64,000 nucleotides of DNA from Triplophysa rosa (taxonomy: Eukaryota > Chordata > Actinopteri > Cypriniformes > Nemacheilidae), in NCBI RefSeq assembly GCF_024868665.1, contig NC_079912.1, forward strand, positions 19,637,496 through 19,701,495. Reading direction: 5' to 3'. A program made the translations under genes and the position numbers. This document shows positions 23,801 to 38,800 of this stretch, piece by piece. The notes below the pieces were generated by a model that saw only the letters and a program-made list of their open reading frames with translations, was not told the DNA's origin and made no database searches. Numbering within the stretch: position 1 is the first letter of the stretch; every line of letters begins with the position of its first letter.

Positions 23801-26800
23801 AAAGGAAAGAAGGAGATCACAGCAGGAGGAAGGTATGAGTTGACACAGAAAGGAACAGTCCTCATACTGAAAGTTAAGGATCTGGAGAAGAGTGACAGTG
23901 AAGTATACACTTGCGATATTGGCTCTGCGAAGAGTACAGCAAAGTTGATGGTGAAAGGTAAGATATATGCTTCCTTTTAGATTAGTTCATGTTTCACCGG
24001 GTACCATTGAAATCTACACGTGCATGTTGCCATTAGAATTCTTGTCTTTTCAAGAATTTCATGCTGCTGACCAGGGGCGGACTTATCATTAGGCAAAGGT
24101 AGGCAATCGCCTGGGGCCCCGAGCTACCAAGGGCCCCCAAAAGGAAGGGGTGGACTTAACCAATAAGCCATGTCAGCAGCCACATAGAGCCCCAAGTAAT
24201 CATAAAAATAGTCGGGATATCCCTGTTAACGTTTTACGTTATTACATCTGTACGAAGGCACTCCCCCCATTATAGATTAGAAGTGGACCATTCCATTAGC
24301 ACCGTATATGCGCGAGACGAGTTCGACACCAGCTAGAGAAAGTTAACGCAGCGGCGGAATTAGTAGAACTGCCCACAGCGAGAGTGTCATTGTGTGGTAC
24401 ATTAGCTTCAAAATGAAGTAAAAGTCGCAGGGAAATAAAACAACAAAGAACGCAGCTACACCAGCGGAGAGGAAAAAAGACGATTTACAAAAGATTGTTG
24501 CCAAAGTCTCTGCTTTTTCCCCTCACAAACTCCACCGCTGCTCCTACAGCAGTAGCGCCTCTCTCTCCCGCCAGACACAGCACTCTCCCAGCCACGAGCG
24601 ATGATAATGTGCCGGTGAGTATTTCTCCATGAACACCGACAACACAGTTATCATGACTGATGACCAAAACATCTGTCAAACAAAGAGCGCTATGCACTTG
24701 GTATGAGAGGGTCAGTTCAAAGGTAGAAAGGTTGTTTGACTCCGATGGGCACATAAAGACATAATATAATAACGTCAGTACAGTGCTAACGATTCATACT
24801 GTACGCACTAGTACAGAAATTTGGTCACATTTAAATGCATGAAAGGAGGGAGAGAGGGCACACTTTGTATATAGTAATCCCAGATCAGGGTTTTTCCTGC
24901 ATAAAGAAATCGGAGGCGGCCGCTTCAATCAAATTTCGTGCCGCCTTAGACTCTCATCAAAAATATGTCGAGTGTCTTCACAAAAACCACTGTGTGCATT
25001 ATTAAACAGATTGTCATTTGTAACTGCAGTTACGCCACAATGGAGGCGCTGTTTGGTTACCAGCAGTGAGACGCTGAAGAGTTCAGTAAAAGAGCTTTAT
25101 TAGGAGATGTGTAGCTGTGTTTCACGGCTCTTCAGGAGTTTTACGTTCAATTTACATTTTCTTGAATTTCTTAAAAAGATTTCCTAAACTAACGTGCTGT
25201 ACATCATTCTAATGTGTTTAGCTGTGAAGTTGGCTCGTTGAATCAGCGTTATTCTGTACACAGTGAGTTCGCCAGTATGAACGCACATTGCGATCGGAAC
25301 GACTCGCAAACAAATGACTCCTTTGAACCAATTCGTTTACACAGAATGTAAGAGATCAGTGAATCGTTCAAAGCTCAGTGAACTACAAGAGAACGTAGAG
25401 TGTGAATGAGCTTTGCTCATTTAGTTAGACTGGTTACTTATGGGCTCAAAAGTCTTATAAAAAAGGCTTATATTAAAATTTTAAACTTTTCTGTTTGATT
25501 GAATACATTTAATGCTTTATATAACTTATTAGTTTTCATTTCATCAATTTTTTTTAGAACTTTAATATGTGTTTTGTTAAGACACTTATCCCATGTTTTT
25601 CATTTGGGAATTCATTATATTTTTTTAATTAGTCAGTATCTGTGTTTATTAAGCTTAGTTTTCCCTGTCACTTTGACTGGGGGTGAAAAGTTGTGTGCTT
25701 TGAGGAGGAAGAAAAATAAGGGTTGCAGTAAAGTAAAATGATGCACAGTTGGGGCCCCCATACATGGATTTGCCTAGGGCCCCCAAATCACTAAATCCGC
25801 CCCTGCTGCTGACCATTTTGCTTTTTGTGTGACTTATTTTGTCAGTCATGTCTGGACTTTTTACTGTATGTGTGGCCTGCAATGTCCTGCTACATTTGTT
25901 ACAATTTCTCTTCAGCTTATCTCATTGTTTCTCCACCCTGCCTTTCGTTAACGAAAAATGTAAGACAGTTGTTTTAATGAAGTCACACCTGTTCACTCTC
26001 CAGTGGTACCTGCGAAGTTCAAAGAGCAGCTGAAGAACCAGCAGGTTACAGAGGGTGGGAAAGTCTTGCTTTCCTGTGTCCTCTTAAAACCTGGCTGCCA
26101 AGTGCAGTGGAAGAAGGGGGCTGAAATCCTTAAATCTGGTGGAAGATATCAAATAACTCAGAGGGATACCGTGTTTGAGCTAGAGATTTTAAATTTAGTG
26201 GTTGAGGACACTGGAGAATATGTCTGTGAATGTGGAAATGAGAGGACAACAGCAACAGTCGTTGTCAATGGTACAGATAAAAAGATTAACAGATTAAAAG
26301 GTCTTTTTTACACTTTTGATTTATGTTAACACACAACTGCTCTTCAGCATTACCAGTGATCTTCAAACATGAGCTACAGAGCCAAGAGTGTGAAGAAGGA
26401 GACAGTGTTACTCTTCAATGTGAACTCTCCAAACCTGACATTCCTGTGGTATGGAGAAAAGGAACACAGGTGATCCATTCTGGAGAAAAGTACTCCATCA
26501 AAAAAGATGGAGCAACTGTTGAGCTGAAGATTGCTGATCTCAAGCCTGAAGATGCTGGACAATACACTTGTTTGTGTGGCGACAATAAGACAACAGCAAA
26601 TATCAAGCTCAAGGGTATGAGGATTGTTCAACTTCTCAAATAAGCATGTCTCTCACATGTTCGCTTGGTATTTAAAATTTAACCATTACTGGTTTGCAGC
26701 TTAAATTAAAATATTTTTTTTACAGTATTATTATGCATGCTATAACATGTCTTGTACAATGTTCAGTGTTTCTGTTATTATGAAACATGTGCGTCATGTT

Positions 26801-29800
26801 TTGTAGCTTGTGTCTCTAGTATCTTGTCGTTACTGTACATGTTTGTACATATGAAGCCATACTAACAAACTCTTGAAACGGCAATTGCCTTTTAGCATCA
26901 CCACTGATCTTCAAACATGAACTACAGAACCAGGAATGTCAAGAAGGACAAAGTTTTACTCTTCAGTGTGAACTCTCTAAACCTGGAGTTCCTGTGGTTT
27001 GGAGGAAAGGAACACATGTGATCCATTCTGGAGAAAAGTACCACATCTGCCAAGTTGGATCTACACTTGAGCTGAAGATCTCTGATCTCAAACCTGAAGA
27101 TGCTGGAGTCTACAGTTGTGATTGTGGATTTAACAAGACCTCATCTACCATTACTGTCAATGGTAGGGATTAAGTAGAGGATGAATGCACGCAACGTCAC
27201 CGGTTTTACAGTCTGCGCATTTGCTGAAATTGTGTTTATGTCTCTGGTGTTATGTTTAATATTGTGACACATTGTTAAACATTTTTATTACAGTAATGGC
27301 ATGATGTTTGTACTTAGTCATTGTTTGTTAGTGGGTCTGCGTGACACCAAAACCACAAAGCATTTCCTTTCTAGGTTTGGAAAGCTACAGCAAAAACACT
27401 TACCACCACAGGCCTCCCAAAGTCCTAAAACTTATCAGCTCTCTTCAGTTCTGAAATCTTGATATTTGTGTAACATGTGTATCCTGTAATATCCTGCGCC
27501 TCTATCTTTCTGTGGTTTCGTAGAATTGCCTGTGGTCTTCACACATGAGCTACAAAACCTGCAGTGTGATGAGGGCGGTAGTGGTACCCTGTCCTGTGAA
27601 GTTTCCAAACCTGGTGTCCCTGTGCTGTGGAAGAAAGGAAGTCAGGTCATCCAGTCTGGAGGAAGGTACATGATCAAGCAGACTGCATCAAAGGTGGAGC
27701 TGAAGATCACTGATCTGAAACCTGAAGATGGTGGAGAATACACATGTGTATGTGGCGTTAAGAAAACCACAGCCAATATGAAGATCAAGGGTATGCGTTT
27801 TTAACCATAAATTATTATTTTCTAGTTGACCTGAGCCTCAAAGACAATTCAAAGAATTGCTGTGCTTGAATTCATGATAGATCTGCATCAAAGCAATTAG
27901 ATCTGCTAAGCTCCTGGTTACTTTCTATTTGCATGGCTTTACATAGACAACTCTATCTGGTCTTTACTGTACATATTTGTGTATTGTTTGTTCTTTGTTT
28001 TGTGGTTTTCTTTGTTGCACATGAGAGTTTGGGGTTGGTTTTCACTGACAACTTAGATTTAAGATGTCAAAAATATGTAGTTGTTCATTTTAGGTTTCTC
28101 TGGCAGTGCAAAGGCTTGATTTCTTGTTTTATGTTCACAACCCATTGTTTTGGCACACTCTCCTACAGATGAAATAGTTGTGCCAAAAGTGATTGATGTG
28201 AAACAGAATCATTCTGCTGTTTTGAAACTTCCTAACACTTTGTTGTATCCCGCTGTGGCTCTGCCCACTGTGCTGTTATGCCATAGTCTGACAGACATCT
28301 GTTATAGATTTTTAGCGTGTTTTCTGTGCAATCTGTCAGTTTCGTCCAGCTTGAGGCCTTCTATACCATTTACATTTTAGATCAGAATCTTCAACTATTT
28401 TGAGTGACCTGGCAAACGTTTTAATATGAAAAAAACTCAATGTTATTTGTTGTTTTAGAGATTTAGGCATCTGTAATGAGGGACTACTAAATGTGGCTAA
28501 TGTAGCTGTGTTGTCAGCTAAAGTTTATGTGCATTATATTCCAATTGTATGTTGCCGTTCCAAATGTATGGCTTGCTGTCAGCATGTTTCGTGTTCAGCC
28601 ACTTTAAGGATTGTACATATACATTTGAGTCGAACAAAATAAGTTTACATTTAATGTTCTGAGAAGGAAAATATGGAATAATGCAATAACATGTCACGTT
28701 GCATTGCACTGTAGATTACATTTGTGATTACACTGTGCTCTGGGCATTGGATACATTTCTTACATGTTAAGATAATATGTTAGTCTGTAATTACATAAGG
28801 ACATTTTTTGTCACAGCTTTGCACAAGCCAGGACTTCAAAAACAAGCCACTGAAAAGGAAGCTTCAGTCAATGGTATGAAACAAATGTGCAAATGGCCCA
28901 TGCTTTATGGCTTCTTGGTCAGCAGTTTAAATTTTTCTTGTTTGGATGTTGAGTGTTAAACTGTTTTGAATCTTTCAGGCTTTCTGAGCTTTTATTCAGA
29001 CTAAACATCTGAATGCTACAGTATAAAATCGTTTTCTTTTTTATAAGGCTGGCAAAGGTGTTGCTTTTTGTGTTTCCTGATACTTATGGTTTTGGTAAAA
29101 GTACACAGTTTAGGTTCATTTGTGTTTTGTCGCAGTTCCAAAGTTCCTCACTTCATCCGCTGCCTCTGAAACAGATGTCCAGAAACCGAAGAGAGACAAT
29201 CAGGAACAACTCAGTGGTATGAAACTGATGTGCATTTCCTGTCTGTGGCGCAGCACCTTTATGTGCTTCCAACATGAGCCCATGTCAAAGCGTTTAGCGA
29301 TGTGTTGTTGCGGCAGCAGCATGTGTGGTCCAGGCATTTGCTTATGCATAAGGAATTGTCTATTTGTTTTGTGCGCTGTGCTGTGGTTTTACTTTTTCAT
29401 TTAACTGAAAGTCTCATTAGTGCAAAGTCTTTTTGCAAATGCTCCCTGAAAAGCTTAATGCTTTTCTTGTTTTGCCTTTTAGGTATATAAAGGTTTCTAT
29501 TTATTTACTTAAAGATAAGTCAGGTACATGTTGATACTATAGTAGTCTTTATTGATTGTCAGATGGCAAGATGTGTGGCTTGTTTCCAGTATTGTTCTTT
29601 GAGAGAGGATTGAATGTCTGTTTTAGTTTAAGTGGCTTGTTTAAGATCCTAGAATGCATTATAAATACTTTGTCATGTTTATTAATGGGTTAATGGGTTT
29701 CTGCTTTGAATGCATACATTTAATTAGTATAGTTTGGTGGCATTATAAATTAAAATCTAACTGTGAGGTATTTTTAATTGTGTAATTGGGACCTGTTAAA

Positions 29801-32800
29801 TTATGTTACGTGCCATACATAGTTTAACACTTGTAAAACATAAAAAAGACTCATTCAGTAGACTAGATTTGTTGCCTGCAGGCTGGTCTTATGATGGTGC
29901 CTTTGATTCTGTATCTTGTCAAATTCAAACTGGTTACAATATGTGAATAGCTTTTATTTTAGATCGATCATTCAATATATGTCATAATTTAATTGAGACT
30001 GGCCCCTACTTTTAATGTTTATTTGCTGCTCTGTTAAAGCTGATTTGTTTCTGGATAGGCGGTGTAAAGTGCACAGTTGTTTTTAATCAGAGCAGAATTT
30101 CCATCCATCCTTTTAAATGATCTTAAGAATTCACAACGTCTATGTTTTTATGAATACCTGATATAATATCTTTGGCAAAAATATAAACTGTTGCATTGAT
30201 ATTATGTACAAGATTTCAACTATTTTCTGGGTGCATCTAGAAAGGATAGGTTAATACCCCTTGCATCACTTGAAATACTGCATTTGTGAAATTTGTTCTG
30301 CTTGAGCTCAACAAAAATATTTCCCTCAACAGCTCGCCCAGTTCAGTTTATGCAAGAACTCCTCAACCAAACATGTGATGAAGGAGGCAGTGTTACTTTG
30401 CACTGTGAACTCTCAAAACCTGGAGTTCCGGTGGTATGGAGGAAAGGAACACAGGTGATCCATTCTGGTGGAAAGTATGTCGTCAAGCAAGTTGGGTCTA
30501 CTGTTGAGCTGAAGATCACAGATCTCAAACCTGAAGATGCTGGAGACTACGTTTGTGATTGTGGAGACAACACCACCAAAGCTAACATCAAAGTCAATGG
30601 TAGGAGACAGCTGTTTTTTTGAACCATGAGGGAATGCTTAATTTGTGATCTAAAACTTTGCCTTCTCATAATTTCGCAATTTAATGGTAGCATTAAGTGG
30701 TGTGTATTGGTTAGTCATGTTGCTTTTGTGGGTTTCTTGATTTTCCTTCGTATAATAATGGCTGATTTGCTTATGGTACAACTTGTACAAAGTGGTTAAG
30801 ATGCACAAAGCCTTTGCTGCAGTCGAACACATTTTGTTTTGATGTCAAATATAAATGATCTGACAAGATGCTGTTCATGGTTCGACAACTTTGCCTCAGC
30901 ATTACCAGTGATCTTCAAGCGTGAGCTACAGAACCAGGAGTGTCAAGAGGAGGACAGTGTTACTCTTGAGTGTGAACTTTCAAAACCCCGAGTTCCTGTG
31001 GTATGGAGGAAAGGAACGCAGGTGATCCATTCAGGAGGAAAGTATGTCATCAAGCAAGTTGGGTCTACTGCTGAGCTGAAGATCACAGATCTCAAACCTG
31101 AAGATTCTGGAGACTATGCCTGTGATTGTGGAGACGACGTCACTACAGCTAAAATCAAAGTCAATGGTAGGACTAAGCTATAATTTGAAGCCTTTTTAAA
31201 AGTGATGATAATGCTTGTTTTGAGATCTAAATGTTGCTTTCAGATGTGTTAATCTGAGTGTAGTGCTGTGTTGGATAGTATTGAATTTTAATTTGTTTTG
31301 GGAAGTTTGTAGCATCTAGAAGTAGTGTGTAATGGTACTGTAGTTGCATTTTTCAGACGTTTAGAAAAGGTTTTTGCATTGAAATGCTTACATCCAACAA
31401 TGAAAGACATTTTATCGATGTTAAGCATAAATCTAACCAGATACTGTTCCTGGTTCAAGTACTGTATCTGATTCCTTAGCATTACCCGTAATCTTCAAGC
31501 GTGAGCTACAGAACCAGGAGTTTCAGGAGGGAGACAGTGTCACTCTGCACTGTGAACTCTCAAAACCTGGAGTTCCGGTGGTATGGAGGAAAGGAACACA
31601 GGTGATCCATTCTCGTGGAAAGTATGTCATCAAGCAAGATGGGTCTACTGTTGAGCTGAAGATCACAGATCTCAAACCTGAAGATGCTGGAGACTATGCC
31701 TGTGATTGTGGAGACAGCGTCACAACTGCCAACATAAAGGTTAATGGTAGGAGATGGGATTTCTTCAGATTTCAAGAATTTCTCATGTCTACAAATGGAA
31801 GTAAATCTATGACATCTGATATCAATCTTTAAATTGGTAGCTCTTCCAGCCATTTTCACACAAGACCTGAAGAATCAGATTGTCGTCGAGGGGGAAAGCA
31901 TCATCTTCCATTGCAAGCTCTCCAAAACAAACATTCCTGTGGAGTGGCGAAGGGGTGAAATTGGTCTTTGTCCGTGTGCAAAATATGAGTTCAAACAAGA
32001 CGACCACCATGTCCAGCTGGTCATACATGACCTTGATCCTGATGACTCTGGTGACTATATTTGTGACAGTGGAGATCAACAAACCACTGCACATTTGGAA
32101 GTTAAGGGTAGGCTTAAACGGAACTCTCTTTCCAAACGTAATCATGTATCTTTTGCAGCTGTTTCCACTCCATTATGAAAACTGAAATCTGTGAAACATA
32201 CTTACCATTATACAGCACTTCCAGTTCTTTTCAAAATGGCTCTGCACAATCTGGAAACTGAGGCTGAGGAAAATGCAGTTTTCAGATGTGAATTTACCAA
32301 ACCTGGAGCCAAAGTCACCTGGAGGAAAAACAATAATGTTGTAGAATCAAGCAGCAAATATGAACTCAAGCAGGATGGGGTAGTGGCTGTTCTTATTATC
32401 TACAAACTGCAGAGAGGAGACTCTGGAGAGTACTCCTGTGAGACAGAACATGATCGGACGTCTGCCAAGCTCACTGTGAATGGTAGGAACCATCTGATAA
32501 ATATCCTCATCCCTCCTAACTTACCTGATCATCCTTTTTGGATCATCATCCATCAATATCACACCATCCTCAGCACTACGTCATCCATACTCATTTTACA
32601 GCACAGGATTTTGGTGAAATTAGCATGACAAAAAATTATATCCATCCCTTTGCCTCCATCATGACCTTTAGTTGGAAAACGTCTTGAAAAGTGTGATGCG
32701 TCTTTTTTTGAACTGCTGATCATTGTAGATGTTAAATTGATACTGGGGCTGAAAAAAGAATTGGTGTTTGTTCAATGAGTTACTACATTTGTCTTGAAGT

Positions 32801-35800
32801 GGGATTACATTTATATTTAAATTACTGTGTTGGACAGAACCCGAAGATGTGATCGTAACTGGTCTGAAGAGCTGCATTGTCAATGAATGTGATGATGTCC
32901 ATTTTGAATGTATCGTCTCTCATGACAATGCACCTGGTGTTCAGTGGACGCTTCAAGACGTCCCGCTTCAGAACAATGAAATGAATGAAATCCGAACAGA
33001 GGGCAAAAGACACACACTCACACTAAGAAGTGTCACCCAGAAGGACTCGGGAACAGTGTCCTTCCATGTTGGTGGTCACACTTCTTTCGCTTGTCTTACA
33101 GTCAAAGGTAAAACTGAGTCATTCTTTTGGATTTTCTAAGTGCCAGCCTCTTTCCAATGGATTACATCTTTTACCATCACGTTGAATTTCAAGCACATAC
33201 ACTGTTTTGAACTGTTACTGTATATCACTTCATAAACAACTTTTTCAGCATATATCATACATATTAGATTTTACATTTTCCTTTACTCATGTTTTCTTTA
33301 AATCACCAAGTTTTGGACTCGATAAATTATGTCCTTCCTTTACTGCATGGGGTGGCACTGAACATTGTTTTTGCATGCGACTAGCCATTAGTATAGTGCA
33401 CCTACACGACAGCCACAATGTTAACCACAGCACATTACTGCTCATGCATGTATTGTATGTCTCGTCTGCACATTATCTGCTTCATTTTTGGTTAGCAAAT
33501 GAGTTTAATTCATTGAATTTACAAGAAATGTGATCGAACTACATTATTAGTCCAAAAAAGTTCAATTTTTGTTTTGTTATGAATGAGTATGTTAAGTTCA
33601 ATTACACATTAAACTTTCTTGGTTTTGATTCCAAGATAACATTTTTGGCATACGTTATCGCCTGCAATTACAAACAGCAGAGAATGTTTTTGTTTAACAC
33701 CTCATGATCTTCTAATTATGCAGGTTTGGGGTGTTGCATATGTATTTAAATGTGTACAACAGTCTGTATTTTACTGTCTTCCGCTAGCAGTCCCAGTGCA
33801 ATCATTCATGAAGGATTTGACATGCCCAGAAGTCACAGAAGGAGACAATGCCTCATTATGTTGTGAGACCTCAATCCCAGATGCAAATGTGACCTGGAAG
33901 AAGGGAACACAGGTCCTAACAGAAGGAACGAAGTATTCCATAAAGAGGGAAGGCACAATTCAAACATTGGTGGTTCATAAGCTATCAGTAGAAGATGGTG
34001 GAGAGTACATATGTGAAGCAGGAGACAAACAAAGCAAAGCCACATTGACCGTCAAAGGTACCAAGCTTAATTCTCCTTAAGGAGCCTAAATCTTGATGTT
34101 TTGACCATGTTTGCTCATTTCACATTGTTCCCCTATGGACAAAAAAAGTACATATTAATTCCTTTTCTCTGTGCAATCCAAATCCTGGACACCTTTACAG
34201 GTTTTATAAAGTTTCTTTGACATGACCCAATTATGTTAGGTAAAACATCAATGTGCCTGTCTCTCAGTACCTTCTCAACTAATGTTGCTCTCCTATATTC
34301 TTGGATTAAAATGTCCCAAGATTTATAACTGCCTTGAGGATGTAAACATCCAGTCACATTATAATTCACTTTTGTTAGATAGACTGGCCAGTAGTGGGAT
34401 ATTTATCTCATTTGAGTTTTGTGAAAGCTTCCTTCGATCCATTCCCAGAATGTGTAAAAATCACACGAGAATTAAAGGATGTTACTGTGATAACGGGTGA
34501 GGACGCTACCTTCCGGTGTGAAGTATCCCATTCAGGGTTTACTAATGTCGAGTGGTGGCTCGGCTCCAACCCCCTTCAAAACAATGACTTGAATCAGATC
34601 AGCTGCAGAGGGAGGGAACACAGCCTTGTGCTGAAAATGGTCACACCAGATGATTCAGGTGATGTAGCTTTTGTGGTTGGCCAAGAGAGGAGCATCGCCT
34701 ACTTGATGGTGCAGGAGAAACCCAAAGGTAAAAGAACACATGATATGGTGGCAAGCTATAATCTGTCTGTCATCAGCAGGTTCTGTGTAGCTGCACTAAT
34801 TTTGCGCAATAGTAACACAAGGCTTCTAATTGCTCTCATTCCATTTGCTTTGGCCATTTTCCATCTACGTTCCAAATTCTTTTTTTCCTTTTTTTTGTGG
34901 ACAAAATGTAGCTTTCAGTTGTAACAAAGCACTTGTTAAATTTGATTACATTTGATTCTCAGTTCTGTGGTCCTAATTGTTTAGTAAGTTGACCTTTCGT
35001 TCTTATTTAAATAAGTCTGTAATTTAGTAAATCCTCTTTAAAGTGCCTGTGGCTTGGCTGAGCTAACTGTTAACTGGCTTAGGTGTCTATGTTAATAAAT
35101 CTTCAGACACATTATGATATCACAGAACTTAGGTTTGGGTTTCTCCTGTCCGTAGTTGTATTCTTAGAGAAGCCTCTGGACATAACTGCCAAAGAGGGTC
35201 AAACAGTCACACTATCCTGCATGACCTCCGACCCTGAGGCCTCTGTCACCTGGCACAGAGATGAGGAGATGATAAAGGCAGGGGGCAGATATCTGCTCTA
35301 CAAGGATAGAGCTGTCCATCAACTCCGCATCCTTAGGGTGGAGGAAGGGGATGCAGGGCTGTATACTTGCAAAACCAAAGATGCAGAAAGCTGTGCCACC
35401 CTTACTGTAAAAGGTAAATGGGATTGCAGGCTTATGACATTTGTTGTTTCATTATTAACATTATGGATGCCTGAGAATAAAAAGAATGCAAAGGGGTTCT
35501 ATGAAGAACAGACTTGCGTTCTTTTTCTTTCAACTTTGAAACTGCCTATCATATACTGGAACAAAGGAGATTTTTGATTCCTTTACAGCCCAGCTGTATC
35601 ACCAGCTTTTTAAAAATCTATATTATATAATATTTTTCTCATCCATCATCAGGACAGCCTCCATTCTTCCTCAAAGAATTAGAGAACCAAAAAGCAACAG
35701 AGGGAGATAGCATTGCCTTGCGCTGCGAGCTCTCTAAACCGAGTATAAAAGTAGAGTGGAGAAAGGGTGGAGTGGTGCTCCAACCCAGTAAGAAATATCA

Positions 35801-38800
35801 GATGAAACAGGAAGGATGTGTACAGGAGCTTCATGTTCATGATCTGGAACCAGAGGACAATGGCTACTACACATGTGATGCTGGAGACCAGTTGACCACA
35901 GCATCAATCACAGTCCAAGGTATTAAATATCAATCTTTTCAATTAGTCCCTATTTGTTTTAAAGTTATACATTTCCTATTTCACTGTAAAACAGTTGGGA
36001 TTAATCAAAATGAGTTGGCCATTTCTTTATGACTTTTAGATTATCTGCGCAGAGCTTTTTTGTAATAAGGTAGCCTGTATTACAAGTTTCAGAATTCAGT
36101 ATTTGAACTTTACCCATATGTCCAAATACCCATTTATTACGTTCTAGAAACATCATAAATGTGTATGACACTGGTGATCTAAGGATTTCTGTCTGGTCTC
36201 TGCAGAGACTGAGGTCCTCATAGTGTCGGGTTTAAAGAATACAGATGTGTTTGTGGGAGAACGGGCCATTTTCTCCTGCCAGCTCTCTCGCAGCGCAAAA
36301 GGCAGAGTTCAATGGTGGCTAGATGGCACTCGTTTGGAGAACAGTACCTTCAGTGAGATAAGTGTAGGTGAAAACCATGTCCACACCCTCACCCTACGGA
36401 ACCCTTCTCCCAATGACTCAGGAACGGTCCTGTTCAAAACGGGTGCCCTGACATCCTCTGCCAAGCTCTCAGTGAAAGGTACCAGTTGGGGTACAGGGGA
36501 TTGTGGGGCATAAAACCCTTCTGCTTAACGCTCTGCAGAACTGAGCTGTAAATGTTTAAAATATCGGAATATCCTTGGGCTAATATTGTGTCCATGAATT
36601 TCCTAAATAATAAAGACATTTAGTGATGCATTTACCTTGTCTCCAGCATTTGAAGAGTTTTGTGAGTTGTATCAGTACAGTTAGAACTAGGGGTGTAACG
36701 GTTCAAATTATTCACAGTTCGGTTTGTGTCACGGTTTTAGGCCCGCGGTTTCGGTTCGGTTCGGTTTGTGCTATGTTCAGGGAAAAGGGACTACTGACAA
36801 ATAAAAATAAAAACAAATAATCAAGTTGCAAGTAACAGCACCAATAAAACTATAAGATACTGTATACTGTATATACCTTTTAAGGTGTAGAAATGGATTA
36901 AAGTAATCAAATAAAACATAACATTGCATATGTACAAATGAAATAAAGATGAATCATAATTGAAGTTACAGAAGCTATTGAGTCAGAAGCAGTGAGTGAT
37001 TTCCTAGGGGACTAGGGTTACACGGTGTACCGGTGCTACGGTAGCATCGCGATGCTAAAGCTTCAAAATACCCGCGATGCCTCTCTATTTTTGAAACGGT
37101 AGTATCGTAGTACCATAGGTAATGTTGCATATGTGCATTAATATTCATTTGAACACTTACATCTGCCTTTTTGCCGTGTTTATATCCTAAATGAATGTGT
37201 GTTTTGAATTACTTGGACGATATAATGATTAAAATGAGCGTTTTGAACGAGTTGGTTAAATGATTCACTAACTCAGTGGAAAATTGACGCCACCTACTGG
37301 CCGTCTTAGTTCTGCATTTAAAGTAAGCCTAATATTTCCCTTTATAAAGACTGCTGTATCAATGAAATTTGTCCAACATTTGAATTAGTTCCTACGTGAA
37401 AAATGATCTAGTGTACTTTAGTATTTACTACAGTAAACTACTAAAACTCATAGATACTAGTGTTTTGGAGTCTTACCATAGTAAATATTTATGTATACTA
37501 CAGTATTTGCTACAATTTATCCAATTACTACAGTTAATACAACAAAATATTCTAGTGCAAAGTATAATACAGTTTACTATAGTAAATACAAAATGTTTAA
37601 TCTAAATCTGTGTTTTTTGTATAGATTTGAATTATGAACATGGCACAGCAACGTGATACTACTTGGTATCGAGATACTTCAGCTGGTATAGTATCGTGAG
37701 ACATGTTTATGGTACCGTGACAACCCTAGAACAGACAGCAGGAATATGCTGCTGTCGCTTTAAGAGCAATGAAACCCATCCAGTACACTGATACTGTTTT
37801 TCGTCCATTCACTTAAGACATAAACTACTATGTTTGTTAAGATACTGGACAAGAGGGGCATGTTGACCTACTTCGTGTGTGAATTTTTTCAGTTTAAGTG
37901 CTTCAAAGACAACTCAATATTTGCGCCATGTCTGAGACTTTCCTTGTGCGCACTTCGGATCTTCTCACAGCGCACAAGCGAGTTTTCTTCTGCATCATCT
38001 TGCACTTAAATGTTTAAATTGTCGAGGCTTGAATGAGTGTAGTTTAAACAGCATGTGCTGTTCACGCGCTCACAACACCCGGGTGATGAAAGCAGAAATG
38101 ACTGTACAGCATACGTCAATCCTATTTAAATTTCTCTACGTTATTTGATCTGTTGTAGGTATTAAATGTGTATCCATCGACAAACATACATTAGCTGAAC
38201 TTTGTCAGTCTATTTTACGCATTATAATTTTTAACGAACCATATTATAAATGCGTCGTCAGATTTAAGATGAGCGCGTGGCGAACCGTTGGTGGAGAACC
38301 GTGCGGTTCAATTTTTTACTGAGAACCGTTACACCCCTAGTTAGAACATAAATATTTTTGGTTTAATCTCTTTGAAAGAAATTATGTTTTGTGCATAGTT
38401 TCCTTTTTTACAACTTATTTGCTTGTGATATAAATTATGGTCCTGGTTGGCAAGGTAATGTTGCAACTTGTTAAAATGTACAGGAAAAATATACAGCCTT
38501 TGACAACAAAATATTTATGTTTAATGGAAATTCATGGATCCATTATTTATAACCTAGTCAACACATACAGTACGTATAATGGCTTGCTAATTACCCAATA
38601 ATAAACACAGTATGGTCACATAATTTTTGTGTACCATAAAACATTAAGTCTACAGTCAACCTTCATCATTAAAGTGCATTTATTTTTGAACGAGGATATT
38701 TATAATTAAAGTATTTAATAGACGTGTACACCTTTACTACACTTTTTTCAATCTGATGCATGCTCCATGCACGTTCTCTGTTTTGGTTCAATTTTGACTT

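Larger units (their letters stand above)
27791..30332 (+). other. 2.5-kb obscurin intron with two candidate short exons
   Basis: No large repeat recognised. It contains two short segments bounded by good splice sites and in phase 1-1 (28817-28873 and 29136-29216), listed separately. Confidence 0.6.

Noticed and set aside
25499..25741. 80-codon + strand ORF in the hAT element
   Set aside because: Hydrophobic AT-rich chance frame; no transposase motif.
28149..28380. Possible exon after TCCTACAG reading [13 protein letters not shown]
   Set aside because: Open, with a fair acceptor, but no donor gives the phase 1 exit needed by its neighbours.
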